A DNA stretch of 43,889 nucleotides from Verrucomicrobiales bacterium (GCA_002698785.1 PAAG01000025.1:1-43889), one strand, 5' to 3'; positions 25,570 to 34,814 are shown, counted from the stretch's first letter. The notes: generated by a model not told the origin, from the letters alone. Made by a program: numbers and translations.

Positions 25570-26961
25570 TTAGTTCGAGCTTTCGATTTTCTTACGGTGG
25601 GCTTCCCGTCGCTCTTCAACCTCGCGGACCCAGTCGAGACTTTCGACGTGGACCTCCGGTTTCCCGTTGAAGTTGTTTTCGATCAGCTTTCGATCAGCGA
25701 GGGAATCCATGGTAAAGCCGAGGCCGTGACAGTTCATGCACACCCCGCGATACATTTTCTCGTTGGGGTGAAGGTTTGCATTCTGGTTGTGTTGTACAAC
25801 CTCTACCTTTGTCCCAGAGGTGGAGTCCGTGCGCGTCTCGCGGGGCAGATGGCAGGTGGCGCAAGAGACTCCGGTTCCTGCTGGTGCCTTACCATTCAAC
25901 TCGGCATTCCAGAGTGCGAAATGGGGTGATGCGCTGAAGTTATTCGTATGGTCGTCGTCATGACACTGCATGCAGGCCTCGGCGGCTGCATACTCCCGGT
26001 CGAAGCGGTGGGCACCGTGACAGGATGTGCAATCTAGCGACTCATGAGCCATCTCTGGTTTCATCGGGAGCCGAGCCATCGACGGCTCCATGGGAGAAAG
26101 GTCCACGGCGAGGCGCATGCCATGTTTCCCTTTCCTAAAATCCTGGGTCTCGAGGGTGTGACAAGTAGCGCAGGATTCGATGGCTGGTTTGTCCTGCCAT
26201 GCCGCGCCTTTTCCATGGCAGTCACTACAGTTCACCCCGGCGGCAGCATGAGCCGTACTGGCCCAGTCAGCCACATGTTCCGGGGCGGACGCGATTCTGT
26301 CCGCAGGTGCATCAGGAGTGGTACTCGGTGGGCGCTCGTTTCCGGCCGATATCCATCGGTAGACTGCCTTTGAGAGTTCGCGTTTTGGTTCTGGCAGGAC
26401 TGCGGGTTCGGCAAGGTGCTCACTGAGGAAAGACTCGAAGAGCGAGAGGTTATCATGAAAATTGTGACATCCAGCAGTCTCGCAGCTGTTAAAGGCCAAT
26501 CCCTCATGCGTCTCTCGATGCTCCAGCGTTACATCGTGGCAATGCGCGCAATAATCGGGCGGAATCGTCACGGCCATTGGGTGGGTTCGGTCTTCGAGAT
26601 GCTCCGCGTGGCAAGTAACACAGTCCGTAGCCTTGATGTGCTCCAGGAAAATCGCGTTCTCAGGATTTCGAAACTTGATGACCGGGTGAGAGTCGTTCGC
26701 CAGCTCGAGATCCTGCTTGTGGCATTCCATACACGCCTTGTTGCTGACTCCAGAACTGGTGAAGAGGCCATCGACCGGTTCGCTGTCATGACAGACATCG
26801 CATCGCTGTTCGATTTGGTGATGGCCGTCTGTCGTGATTCCCGGAAGGAGTTCGCGCTTGTCTTCTTTCGCAAAGAATACCCACGTCAAATACCCCGCCA
26901 GCAGGAGTGTGACTCCTGCCCAGATCCAGATGGGGCGTTTGCTGGCTGCGAACAAAGACAT
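25570..26961 (-). CDS. membrane-anchored multiheme cytochrome c (11 heme sites)
   Basis: The 463-residue protein has an uncleaved membrane anchor (about 11-31) and then ten CxxCH sites (C54, C77, C114, C138, C245, C264, C311, C330, C367 and C408) plus one CX4CH site ('CETAGCH' at 160-166). Many extra histidines could serve as sixth ligands, which suggests bis-His electron-transfer hemes. The sites form two groups (54-166 and 245-412) joined by a heme-free Pro-rich linker, like two fused smaller cytochromes. It is NapC/NrfB-like in style but too large for either. It starts by a TGATG overlap with the flavocytochrome gene, so the two are probably made and used together. Confidence 0.88.
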   Translation of the reverse strand: MSLFAASKRPIWIWAGVTLLLAGYLTWVFFAKEDKRELLPGITTDGHHQIEQRCDVCHDSEPVDGLFTSSGVSNKACMECHKQDLELANDSHPVIKFRNPENAIFLEHIKATDCVTCHAEHLEDRTHPMAVTIPPDYCAHCHDVTLEHRETHEGLAFNSCETAGCHNFHDNLSLFESFLSEHLAEPAVLPEPKRELSKAVYRWISAGNERPPSTTPDAPADRIASAPEHVADWASTAHAAAGVNCSDCHGKGAAWQDKPAIESCATCHTLETQDFRKGKHGMRLAVDLSPMEPSMARLPMKPEMAHESLDCTSCHGAHRFDREYAAAEACMQCHDDDHTNNFSASPHFALWNAELNGKAPAGTGVSCATCHLPRETRTDSTSGTKVEVVQHNQNANLHPNEKMYRGVCMNCHGLGFTMDSLADRKLIENNFNGKPEVHVESLDWVREVEERREAHRKKIESSN

Positions 26962-28967
26962 CAGTAGAGGTAGACAGAGAGAATGTGGAAACAGAGCAGA
27001 ACCGGGAACGGCCAGAACAGGATCACGTGCGCCCAGGTCAGCGAAGGGCGAATACGGCGGGCATAAACAGCAGCCTTTCCAGTTCCGCGAACTTCAAGGG
27101 ACGCAATGATTCCGGCGAAAGCGCCGAGGATGTTCAGCGCAACGAAAACAAACATGAGCCAGAAGTTCAGGTTATCTCCAAACTTGAACCCGGTATGCGC
27201 AAAGAGCCCTATCAATGACGCTGTACCAAAAGCTGCATGAAAGGCGCGCCAATTGATAAAGTTCCCGAAAGTGAACCAGGAAAAGCGCTTTCGCAGCGAC
27301 ATCACCAATCCAATCAGAGACAAACCCAGCAGCGTATATCCCGTGACTTGCTTTGACACAAAATCGCGCCACAGGGAATCGAGTTTGTACCATGGATCTT
27401 CGACCGAACCAGGTATGGTAAGGGGCGGAGCAAAGATGACGAGCAGTGCCAAAAGAATCGCCGCACCTGAGAACCACATCAAAAGACGTGACTTCGGGGT
27501 AGCTGCTTCGGACGCAGGGATGACCTCACCTGCTAGTTCCGCGACCAACGGTTTACAACTTCCGCAGACGCTTCCCGCTCCCGTCTTTGAAGAAAGACCT
27601 TCCAGGTCTCTGTTTCCTTCTTCGATCAATTTGCAAAGCGTTCCTTTCGTCACCTGCATGCAGTTGCAGACGATGGCTTTATCCGCCCATGTCGTTACCG
27701 AACACTCGCTGCCGTCGCTCCAGATCTGCCCCGTAGATTCGAAGTGTTCGCGCTGACTCTTCTTCAGTTTCTGCTTCTGGAGAATGGCGGTCTGAACCTG
27801 TCCGACCTCGGGCCACGAACCCACTACTAGAGCACCCTTGAGGCGGAGTTTTGCGTCAAAACTGAGGTGCCGATACTCAGTCTCGGATTGGTAGGTAGAA
27901 GTCTCACCTGGCTGTAGCGGTTCCCCTAACGTTACCACGTCGACTCCCATCATCTTGAGTCGAGTGGAAGTATCGGCTCCGGTAAATTTCTCCTTCTTTT
28001 TCCCGCTCAGTATTTTCGCGAGAGTATCGGCCATCTGGTATCCCGGAGCGGCTAGGCCATAGATTCGGTTGCCGTGTTCAGCACACTCACCGATTGCGTA
28101 GATATCGGGAATCTCGGTTTCAAGACTGTTATTGACTTTGATTCCTCCACGGCCTCCGAGAGGAATTCCCGCCTCTTTGGCTAGCGATGACTGTGGTCGA
28201 ATGCCCGCCGCGACGATCAGTAGATCGACTTGGATATCATCAGATCCATCGAGGTGAATTTTGAGACCATCATTCGTTTTCTCAATCGACTCGGTCTTAG
28301 TTTCCAGGTGGAGTTCAAAACCTTGTTTTTTGATCTCGTTGAGAAGGATCTCGCTGGCTGATGGATCAAGCTGCTGAGGCATTAGAAAGCGCGCAAGCTC
28401 GATGATGTGGATATTCTCGACTTCCAGGTATTGGAGTGCTTGCGCAGCTTCCAGTCCTAACAAACCACCTCCGATCACTGCTGCGGATCTTGCCTTTTTT
28501 GCGACATCGCAAATCGTGGCGAGATCTTCGATGGTGCGATACACATGCACCCCGTCGAGATCGTGACCGGGAAAAGGGGGTACAAAGGCGTAGGAGCCCG
28601 TTGCAAATACCAGAGAGTCGAATGGGTAGGTCGCTCCTTTGTCGTCAGTGACAGTCTTTTCTCCTGGATTCAGAGAGGAAATTCGTGTGCCGGTCTTAAG
28701 TTCGATTCCATTTTCCTCATACCATTCAGCAGGGAGCAATTCGAGTCTGCTCGGTTCACGGTTTAGGACATAGCTCGACAGCCTGACCCGATCATATGCC
28801 GGACGCGGCTCTTCACCAAAAACAGTTACAGAGTGTTTAGATGTGTAACCGGAGGAGACAAGCTTCTCGCAAAACTTCGCGCCGACCATGCCATTGCCGA
28901 TGACAAGCGTGCGATGCTTTTCGACAGGCGATGACTCGTTTGATGTCACTTTGTTCCGAGGTTTCAC
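26961..28967 (-). CDS. NirB-like FAD/[2Fe-2S] reductase fused to a di-heme cytochrome b-like domain
   Basis: The 668-residue protein has three parts. Residues 20-400 are a NirB/NasB-type FAD-NAD(P)H oxidoreductase with 'VIGNGMVGAKF' (22-32) and 'VIGGGLLGLEAAQAL' (164-178). Residues 431-475 are a BFD-like [2Fe-2S] domain with C434, C436, C468 and C471. Residues 493-668 hold about five membrane helices, two of which carry histidine pairs exactly 13 residues apart: H577/H591 and H647/H661. That is the spacing of trans-membrane di-heme cytochrome b. NirB has a siroheme domain where this protein has the membrane part, so it cannot reduce nitrite like NirB. It probably moves electrons across the membrane to the multiheme cytochrome. 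The GTG start is uncertain. Confidence 0.88.
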   Translation of the reverse strand: MKPRNKVTSNESSPVEKHRTLVIGNGMVGAKFCEKLVSSGYTSKHSVTVFGEEPRPAYDRVRLSSYVLNREPSRLELLPAEWYEENGIELKTGTRISSLNPGEKTVTDDKGATYPFDSLVFATGSYAFVPPFPGHDLDGVHVYRTIEDLATICDVAKKARSAAVIGGGLLGLEAAQALQYLEVENIHIIELARFLMPQQLDPSASEILLNEIKKQGFELHLETKTESIEKTNDGLKIHLDGSDDIQVDLLIVAAGIRPQSSLAKEAGIPLGGRGGIKVNNSLETEIPDIYAIGECAEHGNRIYGLAAPGYQMADTLAKILSGKKKEKFTGADTSTRLKMMGVDVVTLGEPLQPGETSTYQSETEYRHLSFDAKLRLKGALVVGSWPEVGQVQTAILQKQKLKKSQREHFESTGQIWSDGSECSVTTWADKAIVCNCMQVTKGTLCKLIEEGNRDLEGLSSKTGAGSVCGSCKPLVAELAGEVIPASEAATPKSRLLMWFSGAAILLALLVIFAPPLTIPGSVEDPWYKLDSLWRDFVSKQVTGYTLLGLSLIGLVMSLRKRFSWFTFGNFINWRAFHAAFGTASLIGLFAHTGFKFGDNLNFWLMFVFVALNILGAFAGIIASLEVRGTGKAAVYARRIRPSLTWAHVILFWPFPVLLCFHILSVYLY

Positions 28968-29050
28968 GCTCCAACAAAAGAGCGCGAATCGTACCTTCGG
29001 ATTGAGCGCAGATTGTCATTTCGATGAATTACATTCACGAATAAACTGCA

Positions 29051-29070
29051 AATGCCTAATACCAGGCATT
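29051..29070. promoter_or_regulatory. palindrome AATGCCT-N6-AGGCATT upstream of the flavocytochrome operon
   Basis: Seven-base perfect arms (29051-29057 and 29064-29070) surround the spacer AATACC, about 85 bp upstream of the GTG start and just after the porin terminator. It is the only strong symmetric element in this promoter region. It does not match the FNR/NnrR, NsrR or NorR consensus as I know them. The regulator is unknown. Confidence 0.45.
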
Positions 29071-29083
29071 CTGACATAGCAAT

Positions 29084-29116
29084 AAAAAAGAGGAGACGGG
29101 AAAACCCATCTCCTCT
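29084..29116 (-). terminator. rho-independent terminator after the porin gene
   Basis: Read on the minus strand, the stem AGAGGAGA/TCTCCTCT (29109-29116 and 29089-29096) continues past one mismatch into GGG/CCC around a four-base loop, and a T-tract follows (29088-29084). It lies 56 bp beyond the porin stop codon and separates the porin from the flavocytochrome operon. Confidence 0.88.
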
Positions 29117-29171
29117 CTTGTGTTGAGGAAGCTGCGATTAGGCGGCTCCCCTGTATTGTTGGGAAAATCTC

Positions 29172-30410
29172 TTAGTATTTGAAGTCGAGTTCGAGCGAAG
29201 CTCTCGTCACATCAGGCTGTCCGCCCATGCCGTCGAAAAACGCTGCTTTCGCAAGAATCGAAAGACCGTTGCCAAGGTCTTTGCTTGCTACTAGATCGAC
29301 TTCCTGGCCGAGAGCTACATCGTAGCCGTCATCCCAGAAGTAGTGATAAGCCGCTACGAACTTTGCGCCGAATGGAATCGGAGTAGCGACAGAAGCATAC
29401 CAGTCAGTGAGGCCACCAGCAGGTGTTGCGAGGAAGCGGTCAGCAAATCCGTTGAACTTGTGATTGGTTCCAAGAGGGAAGGCAAAGCCGCGTCCGCTTG
29501 AAGATCCAAGATACTCCATTCCCAGTGTTCCTTTCACAGTCTCTGTGAGATTACCGGAAACCGATGCGTGCACATAGTTTGCTTCGTAGTCGATCGGGTT
29601 GCTGTATGCGTCGATCTGGTGGGCATACTCGAGGTAGTAGTCCATTCCAGTGTCGCAAAGCGGTCCAGCAAGAGAGAACCCGAAGCTGGTGTTGCTGTTG
29701 ATATCGCCAGCGAGGTTGTGAAGGTCGAGCGAGTAGACATAGGTCGTCAACGTGCCGAGCGGTGTATTCTTGAACTTCGTGTTGAAGATGTGCGAGTTTC
29801 CGGTGAAGTCCGTGTGAGGTGGGAAGAATACATCTGATCCGAAGATCCGATTCACCTGCCAGATGAAGCCGTAGTAGACTTCGATGTCCTTCGTTGGATT
29901 AAAGGTGATTCCTGCAGCGTCGTAGGTCTGCTCGTTCTGACGCCAGCCGACGTTGCCGACCCATCTCCAGTTATCGAGAATGATTCGCTGACGACCAACC
30001 TTGACGCCCCAGACGTCGCTTGGTGCGGTGTAGGACACCCATGCCTGATTCAATTCATGAGACTCGGGGTCTGCGATGATTGTTTTTCCGGCAGGCCCGT
30101 GGACACTGGCAGCGCGATAGCTGTTGCGGTCCACTGCGAGCGTTCCTTCGTATTCACCGAAAATCTGGAAACCTCCCATCTCCCGGCTGAGCAAACCGAC
30201 TCGGTTACGCATCGTGCCTGCATGCGAAACATCCAGCCCTTCCTGGTCGCCATATTCATAGCGGATCCTGGTATCAAGAGTTGGTTTTACTAGAGCAGGC
30301 ATTTTGTCGTTCAAAACGACTTTGCCATATTCTTCGCCAGCAGTGCCGACGGCCATCCAACTGCCAGCTGCAGTTGCCATTAGGAGTGTTACAAAGCGGT
30401 GGACTTTCAT
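29172..30410 (-). CDS. outer-membrane beta-barrel porin (alginate-export-like)
   Basis: The 412-residue protein has a signal peptide (about 1-24, 'LLMATAAGSWMAVGTAG') and a barrel-like alternation of aromatic and polar residues to the end 'ASLELDFKY'. The pattern 'TLDTRIRYEYGD', 'NRVGLLSREMGGFQIFGEYE', 'SYTAPSDVWGVKVGRQRIIL' and 'YDAAGITF' is that of the alginate-export/OprD-like porin family. It probably lets small anions or oligosaccharides across the outer membrane. Its place between the heme cluster and its own terminator, facing the same way as the nitrate genes, fits a nitrate/nitrite channel; substrate is inferred only from context. Confidence 0.8.
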   Translation of the reverse strand: MKVHRFVTLLMATAAGSWMAVGTAGEEYGKVVLNDKMPALVKPTLDTRIRYEYGDQEGLDVSHAGTMRNRVGLLSREMGGFQIFGEYEGTLAVDRNSYRAASVHGPAGKTIIADPESHELNQAWVSYTAPSDVWGVKVGRQRIILDNWRWVGNVGWRQNEQTYDAAGITFNPTKDIEVYYGFIWQVNRIFGSDVFFPPHTDFTGNSHIFNTKFKNTPLGTLTTYVYSLDLHNLAGDINSNTSFGFSLAGPLCDTGMDYYLEYAHQIDAYSNPIDYEANYVHASVSGNLTETVKGTLGMEYLGSSSGRGFAFPLGTNHKFNGFADRFLATPAGGLTDWYASVATPIPFGAKFVAAYHYFWDDGYDVALGQEVDLVASKDLGNGLSILAKAAFFDGMGGQPDVTRASLELDFKY

Positions 30411-30790
30411 ACTTGCCTTAAAGCTAGAGCCGGATTCAGACCAGTTAGCGAACGATTACAGCACCTTTAAGAATGAAATTCTTCATGGGAAACATGAGAA
30501 TGATTAATCGAACTCATTTCGAACTGATTTTGCGTAACTCACGAACCTAAGGTGAGTTGTGGTATGAGCGATTTTCATAACCGCGATTGAGATCCGAAAG
30601 GCTTGGGCGTGATCCCATTGAATCAAAGGCTTTCTTATCAACTAATTCGCCTCTTGGGATGGTCGGGTGAAGATGATTCAACTTACCCCTGAGAAGGGTG
30701 GTGGATGACCTCAGTTCTGACTGCCCTGTTACTCCATAAATTCGAGAGAAATCGACCCGATTTTCTCGGATCTTGCCTCAGAGTCCGCCT
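30411..30790. promoter_or_regulatory. 380-bp region upstream of the porin
   Basis: No gene is supported here. It must hold the porin promoter and the 3' end of the operon that ends at 30791. CATGAG at 30493-30498 followed by CTCAT at 30513-30517 repeats, with wider spacing, the half-sites seen between the LysR gene and the nitrate operon. A further A/T-rich stretch lies at 30470-30540. Confidence 0.45.
30743..30768 (-). terminator. hairpin after the tandem paralog operon
   Basis: Arms CGAGAGAAATCG (30743-30754) and CGATTTTCTCG (30758-30768) pair with one bulged base around a three-base loop, 22 bp beyond the stop codon at 30791. The T-run after the stem on the minus strand is weak, so it is a probable but imperfect terminator. 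Confidence 0.45.
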
Positions 30791-32083
30791 TCAGTATTTC
30801 GGGAAGAAATCCGGACTGGGAAAGCGTTCGTTGATGCTGGCGGCTCCGTCTCGCATGTATTCTTCGCGCGGCAGGTGAACGTCGGGCCAGTTTGCAGGTC
30901 GGACGCGGACGATCCGGGGCGGGCGTATGCCTTCGGTGATGAGATCCGTCGCAAAGCAAATCTGTATTCCGCTGCTCCCTAGGGGTGGCTCTTCCGTTTT
31001 TGTCACTTCGAGAATGGATCCTTTGGCTGACATTTGTGTAGGTCCGGCGCTGCCTCCTTCGGTATGCTTCAAGGTGTTTTCCACCGGGTTCATCAGCATC
31101 TTCGCGTCTTTGGTGAAATCGGCGTAGAGGGAGTCGTCGATGCCGCCGAAAAGCGTGGCCGTTACTGTGGCGCTGCCAAACTTGCCATACTCGACTTCAT
31201 CGATCCACGCGGGCACCCAGCGACTGCGAATGAAAGCCTTGTGGTTTTCAGCCTGTAGCTGGGCGGCACGGTTTATTGCTGTGTCATCCAGCCAGATGTC
31301 GGAGATATGAAAGCGGGTGAAGACTCCTCCCGGTGTTGGCCTCCATGTGATTCCCAGTTGGACGACCTGTCCGTCTAGAGGCTTCTTCCCATTTTCAGGC
31401 CAAGTGCCTTCGTCGACGAGATCGGAAATTCCGAGGCGTTCACGCCCTCGCCAGATGCGGGTCGAGGCATCGAAGCTGAACGTTTCCTCTTGGGCGGGCG
31501 CTGTAGTGGCTTCCGTGGGCTCTCGTCTTGCGACAATCAGCCCTTGGTAGTTCTCGATTTCTAATTCCTTGAGCTTCCATACCAAGCCTTCTCGCTGGCA
31601 GTGGCTCATTTCATCTTCCAGAAGAAGAACATGGTTCTCTGCCGGCGCGGTTCCCGGATCACCGTAGCCCGATTTTTTTTCCTTGTTGTTGATCGGTAGA
31701 ACTGGCACCGAGGAGATCTTTGGATCCGGCGGAAGAAAGGCGCGGACGTGCAGCATGGTTCCGAGCGGGATGTCCCGCAGGTCGGCAGGCGCACCGTGAT
31801 AGCGAACGATCGCGTACGGGAGTAGAGCGAAAGGTTGTGGCTCGTTCCGGCGGAACGCATTTTTCCCCTCGACGCGGAGGCTCCCGCGACGGGTGGCGTG
31901 ATCGACGAACACCAGTTCTCCCCGGTATGAATGGGCCTTTTCGAGGGGAGGAAATTTCCCCGGCTTAGGGCGAAAGACTTCTTCTCCGGATTCTTCACCA
32001 ATGGCAGGCAACTGAATGGCGAGCATGGACAGACTCGCCAAAAGGCCAATACGAAAGTCGAAGCGCGAAGAGAGCAAAGCCAT
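30791..32083 (-). CDS. secreted protein of unknown function, paralog 2
   Basis: The 430-residue protein has a signal peptide (about 1-28) and no family I recognise. It is a close relative of the protein encoded just upstream: '[14 protein letters not shown]', '[10 protein letters not shown]', 'LPPDPKISSVPVLP', '[12 protein letters not shown]', 'SHC', '[12 protein letters not shown]' and 'RFPSPDFFPKY' are shared. The pair look like a tandem duplication. The repeated 'FVDHA.RRGS' near residue 60 suggests an enzyme or binding fold, but no catalytic motif is clear. The start overlaps the previous stop by TGATG. Related unknowns may exist next to DUF1552 genes in this phylum; I cannot check. Confidence 0.75.
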   Translation of the reverse strand: MALLSSRFDFRIGLLASLSMLAIQLPAIGEESGEEVFRPKPGKFPPLEKAHSYRGELVFVDHATRRGSLRVEGKNAFRRNEPQPFALLPYAIVRYHGAPADLRDIPLGTMLHVRAFLPPDPKISSVPVLPINNKEKKSGYGDPGTAPAENHVLLLEDEMSHCQREGLVWKLKELEIENYQGLIVARREPTEATTAPAQEETFSFDASTRIWRGRERLGISDLVDEGTWPENGKKPLDGQVVQLGITWRPTPGGVFTRFHISDIWLDDTAINRAAQLQAENHKAFIRSRWVPAWIDEVEYGKFGSATVTATLFGGIDDSLYADFTKDAKMLMNPVENTLKHTEGGSAGPTQMSAKGSILEVTKTEEPPLGSSGIQICFATDLITEGIRPPRIVRVRPANWPDVHLPREEYMRDGAASINERFPSPDFFPKY

Positions 32084-33408
32084 CAGTACTTCGGAAAAAT
32101 GTCTGGACTGGGGAAACGCTCTTCGACGCTGGGGCCGCCGTTTCTTAGGTATTCTTCACGAGGGACTTGGACTTTGGGCCAATCACTGGGACGAACGCGA
32201 ACGACGCGAGGCGGGCGAATACCCTCAATGATGAGGTCGGTATCGAAACGGATCTGTATGCCACTGCTGCCGAGCGGTGGTTCTCCCGGTGTCTGTATGA
32301 CTTCCAGGATTTTCCCCTTCGATGCCATGTGGGCCGGACCGTAGGCACCGTGGGTGTGTTTCAGGTTGTTCTCGACCGCATTCATCAGGGCAGATGAGTC
32401 TTTCTTAAAGTCGGCGTAGAGCGAGGGATCCATACCGCCGAACAGTGTGGCGGTAACTGTGGCGCGACCGAATTTGCCATATTCGACATCGTCGATCCAT
32501 GCAGCCATCCAGCGACTGCGAATGAAGGCCTTGTGGGTTTCGGTCTGGTTGTGTGCGGCGCGATCCAGTGACTCTTCATCGAGCCAGATGTCCGAAATGT
32601 GGAAGCGGGTAAAAATTCCGTCTTCGGTCGGCTTCCAGGTGATACCTAGCAGCACGGGCTGACCCTCAAGAGATTTCTTTCCTTCCGCTGGCCACGTGCC
32701 CTCGGTAACAAGATCTTCGATACTGAGAAATTCGCGACCGCGCCAGATGCGGGTAGCGGCATCAAAGGTGAGTTCTTGCTCTTCGACTTCTCCACCTTCG
32801 CCCTGCTTCGGCAGGCGAGCGGCGATGATCATGCCCTCGTTGTTCTTGATCTCCATTTCCTGGAGTCTCCAGACAAGTCCCTTCCGACGGCAATGGCTGG
32901 GTTCGTCTTCCAGGAGAAGGACATGATTCTCTGCTGGGAAGATACCAGCGCCGCGGTTGTGATTTGCATCCTTGGACTTGTTGTCCACGGGAAGTACTGG
33001 CACCGCTGATATTTCTGGATCTGGGGGAAGAAAGGCGTGAACATGCATCACGGTGCCGAGCGGCACGTCCCGGAGGTCCGCCGGTGCTCCGTGGTAATTG
33101 ACGATACCATAGGGAAGAATCGCGAATGGATGCGGATCGTTTCGGAAGAACTTGCCGTTTCCTTCGACACGGATGCTGCCACGACGATTCGCGTGGTCAA
33201 CGAAGATCAGTTCACCACGGTAGGAATGGGCTTTTTCCAGAGGAGGAAACTCTCCGCCTATTGGCCGGAAAGCCTCTGGTTCGGATTCCTCAGGCTTTGC
33301 TGGTTCATCGGCAAAGCTGCCAGAATAAACCACTAACAAACCGGCAAGAACTAAGGTCCAGCAGGGATAATCAAATGAGATGTCAAAGACACGATGGAGA
33401 CGTCTCAT
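32083..33408 (-). CDS. secreted protein of unknown function, paralog 1
   Basis: The 441-residue protein has a signal-like hydrophobic segment ('[17 protein letters not shown]', about 18-34) and then the same ~400-residue domain as its downstream paralog, most aligned positions being identical by eye. Differences lie mainly in the N-terminal linker and in a middle loop ('[17 protein letters not shown]' against 'EPTEATTAPAQEETFSF'). It starts with an ATGA overlap at the end of the DUF1552 gene, so it belongs to the same operon. It may be an envelope or extracellular protein that works with the DUF1592/DUF1552 pair. Function unknown. Confidence 0.75.
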   Translation of the reverse strand: MRRLHRVFDISFDYPCWTLVLAGLLVVYSGSFADEPAKPEESEPEAFRPIGGEFPPLEKAHSYRGELIFVDHANRRGSIRVEGNGKFFRNDPHPFAILPYGIVNYHGAPADLRDVPLGTVMHVHAFLPPDPEISAVPVLPVDNKSKDANHNRGAGIFPAENHVLLLEDEPSHCRRKGLVWRLQEMEIKNNEGMIIAARLPKQGEGGEVEEQELTFDAATRIWRGREFLSIEDLVTEGTWPAEGKKSLEGQPVLLGITWKPTEDGIFTRFHISDIWLDEESLDRAAHNQTETHKAFIRSRWMAAWIDDVEYGKFGRATVTATLFGGMDPSLYADFKKDSSALMNAVENNLKHTHGAYGPAHMASKGKILEVIQTPGEPPLGSSGIQIRFDTDLIIEGIRPPRVVRVRPSDWPKVQVPREEYLRNGGPSVEERFPSPDIFPKY

Positions 33409-34778
33409 ATCGCGATCACTTTGTTACTGTCACCAAACTGATCCGTTTCCACACCCATGCGCTGAGCCATGAGAAGGAGCAGATTGCTCATGTGTGCGTC
33501 CGAGTTCACGGGGCGACTGCAAATCTGGTAGTGTGAGGTGGCGATCTTTCCGTCTTCACCGACCGCATAGTCCTCGAAGGTGGTTGCTTCCCGGTTGAAG
33601 TCGAGATGGCTGCCATGATTCAGGCCCAGATCAGAACCGCCCGCGAGAACGAGTGGCAGGTTGGCGTTTCCGTGGCTGTGGCCGTAGCACATGCCGCTGC
33701 CGAAAAGGGACATCGTTGAGCCGAGAAGCGATTTGCCGTTCAAGTCTTTCGTTTCCGCTAGACGAGTGAGAAAGTAGCTGAATTGCTCGATCGCGAAGGC
33801 GTCGTAGTTGGTCAACTTTTCCATGTAGCCCTCATCACCTCCGTGGTGGCTGAGCTGGTGACGGGACTCTGTGATGCCAATTTCAGGAATGGAGAACGCA
33901 TCTCCCTCGCCGCCGAGGCTGAATGTGGCGACTCGAGTGACATCGGTTTGAAAGGCCAGCACCATGAGGTCATAGACGGTGCGGAAATACTCACCTGCCT
34001 GGGTCTTGGGAATATCGCGGTCAGTGCGGGCGCGATCGGCGTCAGAGATTTTAGGCAATGGGGTATCGAGCCAGGCATCGGCCCGCTTCGTGCGGATCTC
34101 TGCTTCACGGACGGAAGTCAAATACTGGTCGAGACGGCCCTTGTCAGCCGTTCCCATTTGCTTCTCGAGTTGGCGAACCTCCGCAAGGTTGTCATCCAGA
34201 ACGCTGGCCTTGCGGCGCAGGGCTTTCCGCTGTGCTTCCTTTCCGCCCTTTGGCTCTTCGAATAGAGAAGCAAACATTTCGCTGCAACGACGTAGCGCTG
34301 GCAATTGCACACCGTCAGCAGTCCAGGCAAGCGAGCCCTGTGTCAGGGCAATTTCCATGGACGGATAGCGCGTATGCTGCGCGGTGACTTCGGCCATTTT
34401 CTGGTCCACCGATATGGTATTGCGATCCGACGGACCAAGCTTGCCGCCGGTCAGCCAGATGGAAATGCAATTGTGGTGATGACCAAGGCCACCGGGATGG
34501 TGGAGACCGCTGATCGGAGTGATCACATCGCGATGTTTTTCCAGAGGTTTCAGTGAACGAGAAAATTCGTAATCCTTGCCTGGTGTGGTGATCTGGTAGT
34601 TCAGCGAATGAACGCCATTAGCGAGATAAATAAAGGCGCTGCGTCGTGGTGACTCGGTCGCTTTTTCCGACGCTCGGAGCGGCACCATGCATTCGAGAAA
34701 CGGCAGCGAGATGCAGGAACCCATCGCTCGTAGAGCATGGCGGCGGTCAATTCGCCAGGATTGAGAAAGGTAATTCAT
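33405..34778 (-). CDS. Tat-exported DUF1552 protein
   Basis: The 457-residue protein has a twin-arginine motif at residues 12-13 ('[18 protein letters not shown]') followed by a DUF1552 domain ('[16 protein letters not shown]', '[20 protein letters not shown]', '[19 protein letters not shown]', '[10 protein letters not shown]'). DUF1552 proteins are frequent in Planctomycetes and Verrucomicrobia, where they are usually encoded beside DUF1592 heme proteins; the reaction is unknown. The fold resembles the alkaline-phosphatase/DUF1501 group, so a metal-dependent hydrolase is possible. It is the second structural gene of the operon, separated from DUF1592 by the four-helix-bundle element. Confidence 0.9.
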   Translation of the reverse strand: MNYLSQSWRIDRRHALRAMGSCISLPFLECMVPLRASEKATESPRRSAFIYLANGVHSLNYQITTPGKDYEFSRSLKPLEKHRDVITPISGLHHPGGLGHHHNCISIWLTGGKLGPSDRNTISVDQKMAEVTAQHTRYPSMEIALTQGSLAWTADGVQLPALRRCSEMFASLFEEPKGGKEAQRKALRRKASVLDDNLAEVRQLEKQMGTADKGRLDQYLTSVREAEIRTKRADAWLDTPLPKISDADRARTDRDIPKTQAGEYFRTVYDLMVLAFQTDVTRVATFSLGGEGDAFSIPEIGITESRHQLSHHGGDEGYMEKLTNYDAFAIEQFSYFLTRLAETKDLNGKSLLGSTMSLFGSGMCYGHSHGNANLPLVLAGGSDLGLNHGSHLDFNREATTFEDYAVGEDGKIATSHYQICSRPVNSDAHMSNLLLLMAQRMGVETDQFGDSNKVIAI

Positions 34779-34786
34779 GGGGAAGG

Positions 34787-34814
34787 CGTTAGCTTTTAGC
34801 GGTTAGCTCTTAGC
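34787..34814. repeat. left heptamer array (four NNTTAGC units)
   Basis: CGTTAGC, TTTTAGC, GGTTAGC and TCTTAGC lie head to tail. The array runs from just upstream of the DUF1552 start into the end of the four-helix-bundle gene, whose stop codon and last residues (L-R-A-N-R) are encoded by it. It is inverted relative to the array at 35182-35202. Confidence 0.85.

Noticed and set aside
26961-28967. Ordinary NirB nitrite reductase large subunit
   Set aside because: No siroheme/[4Fe-4S] domain is present; its place is taken by membrane helices with His pairs.
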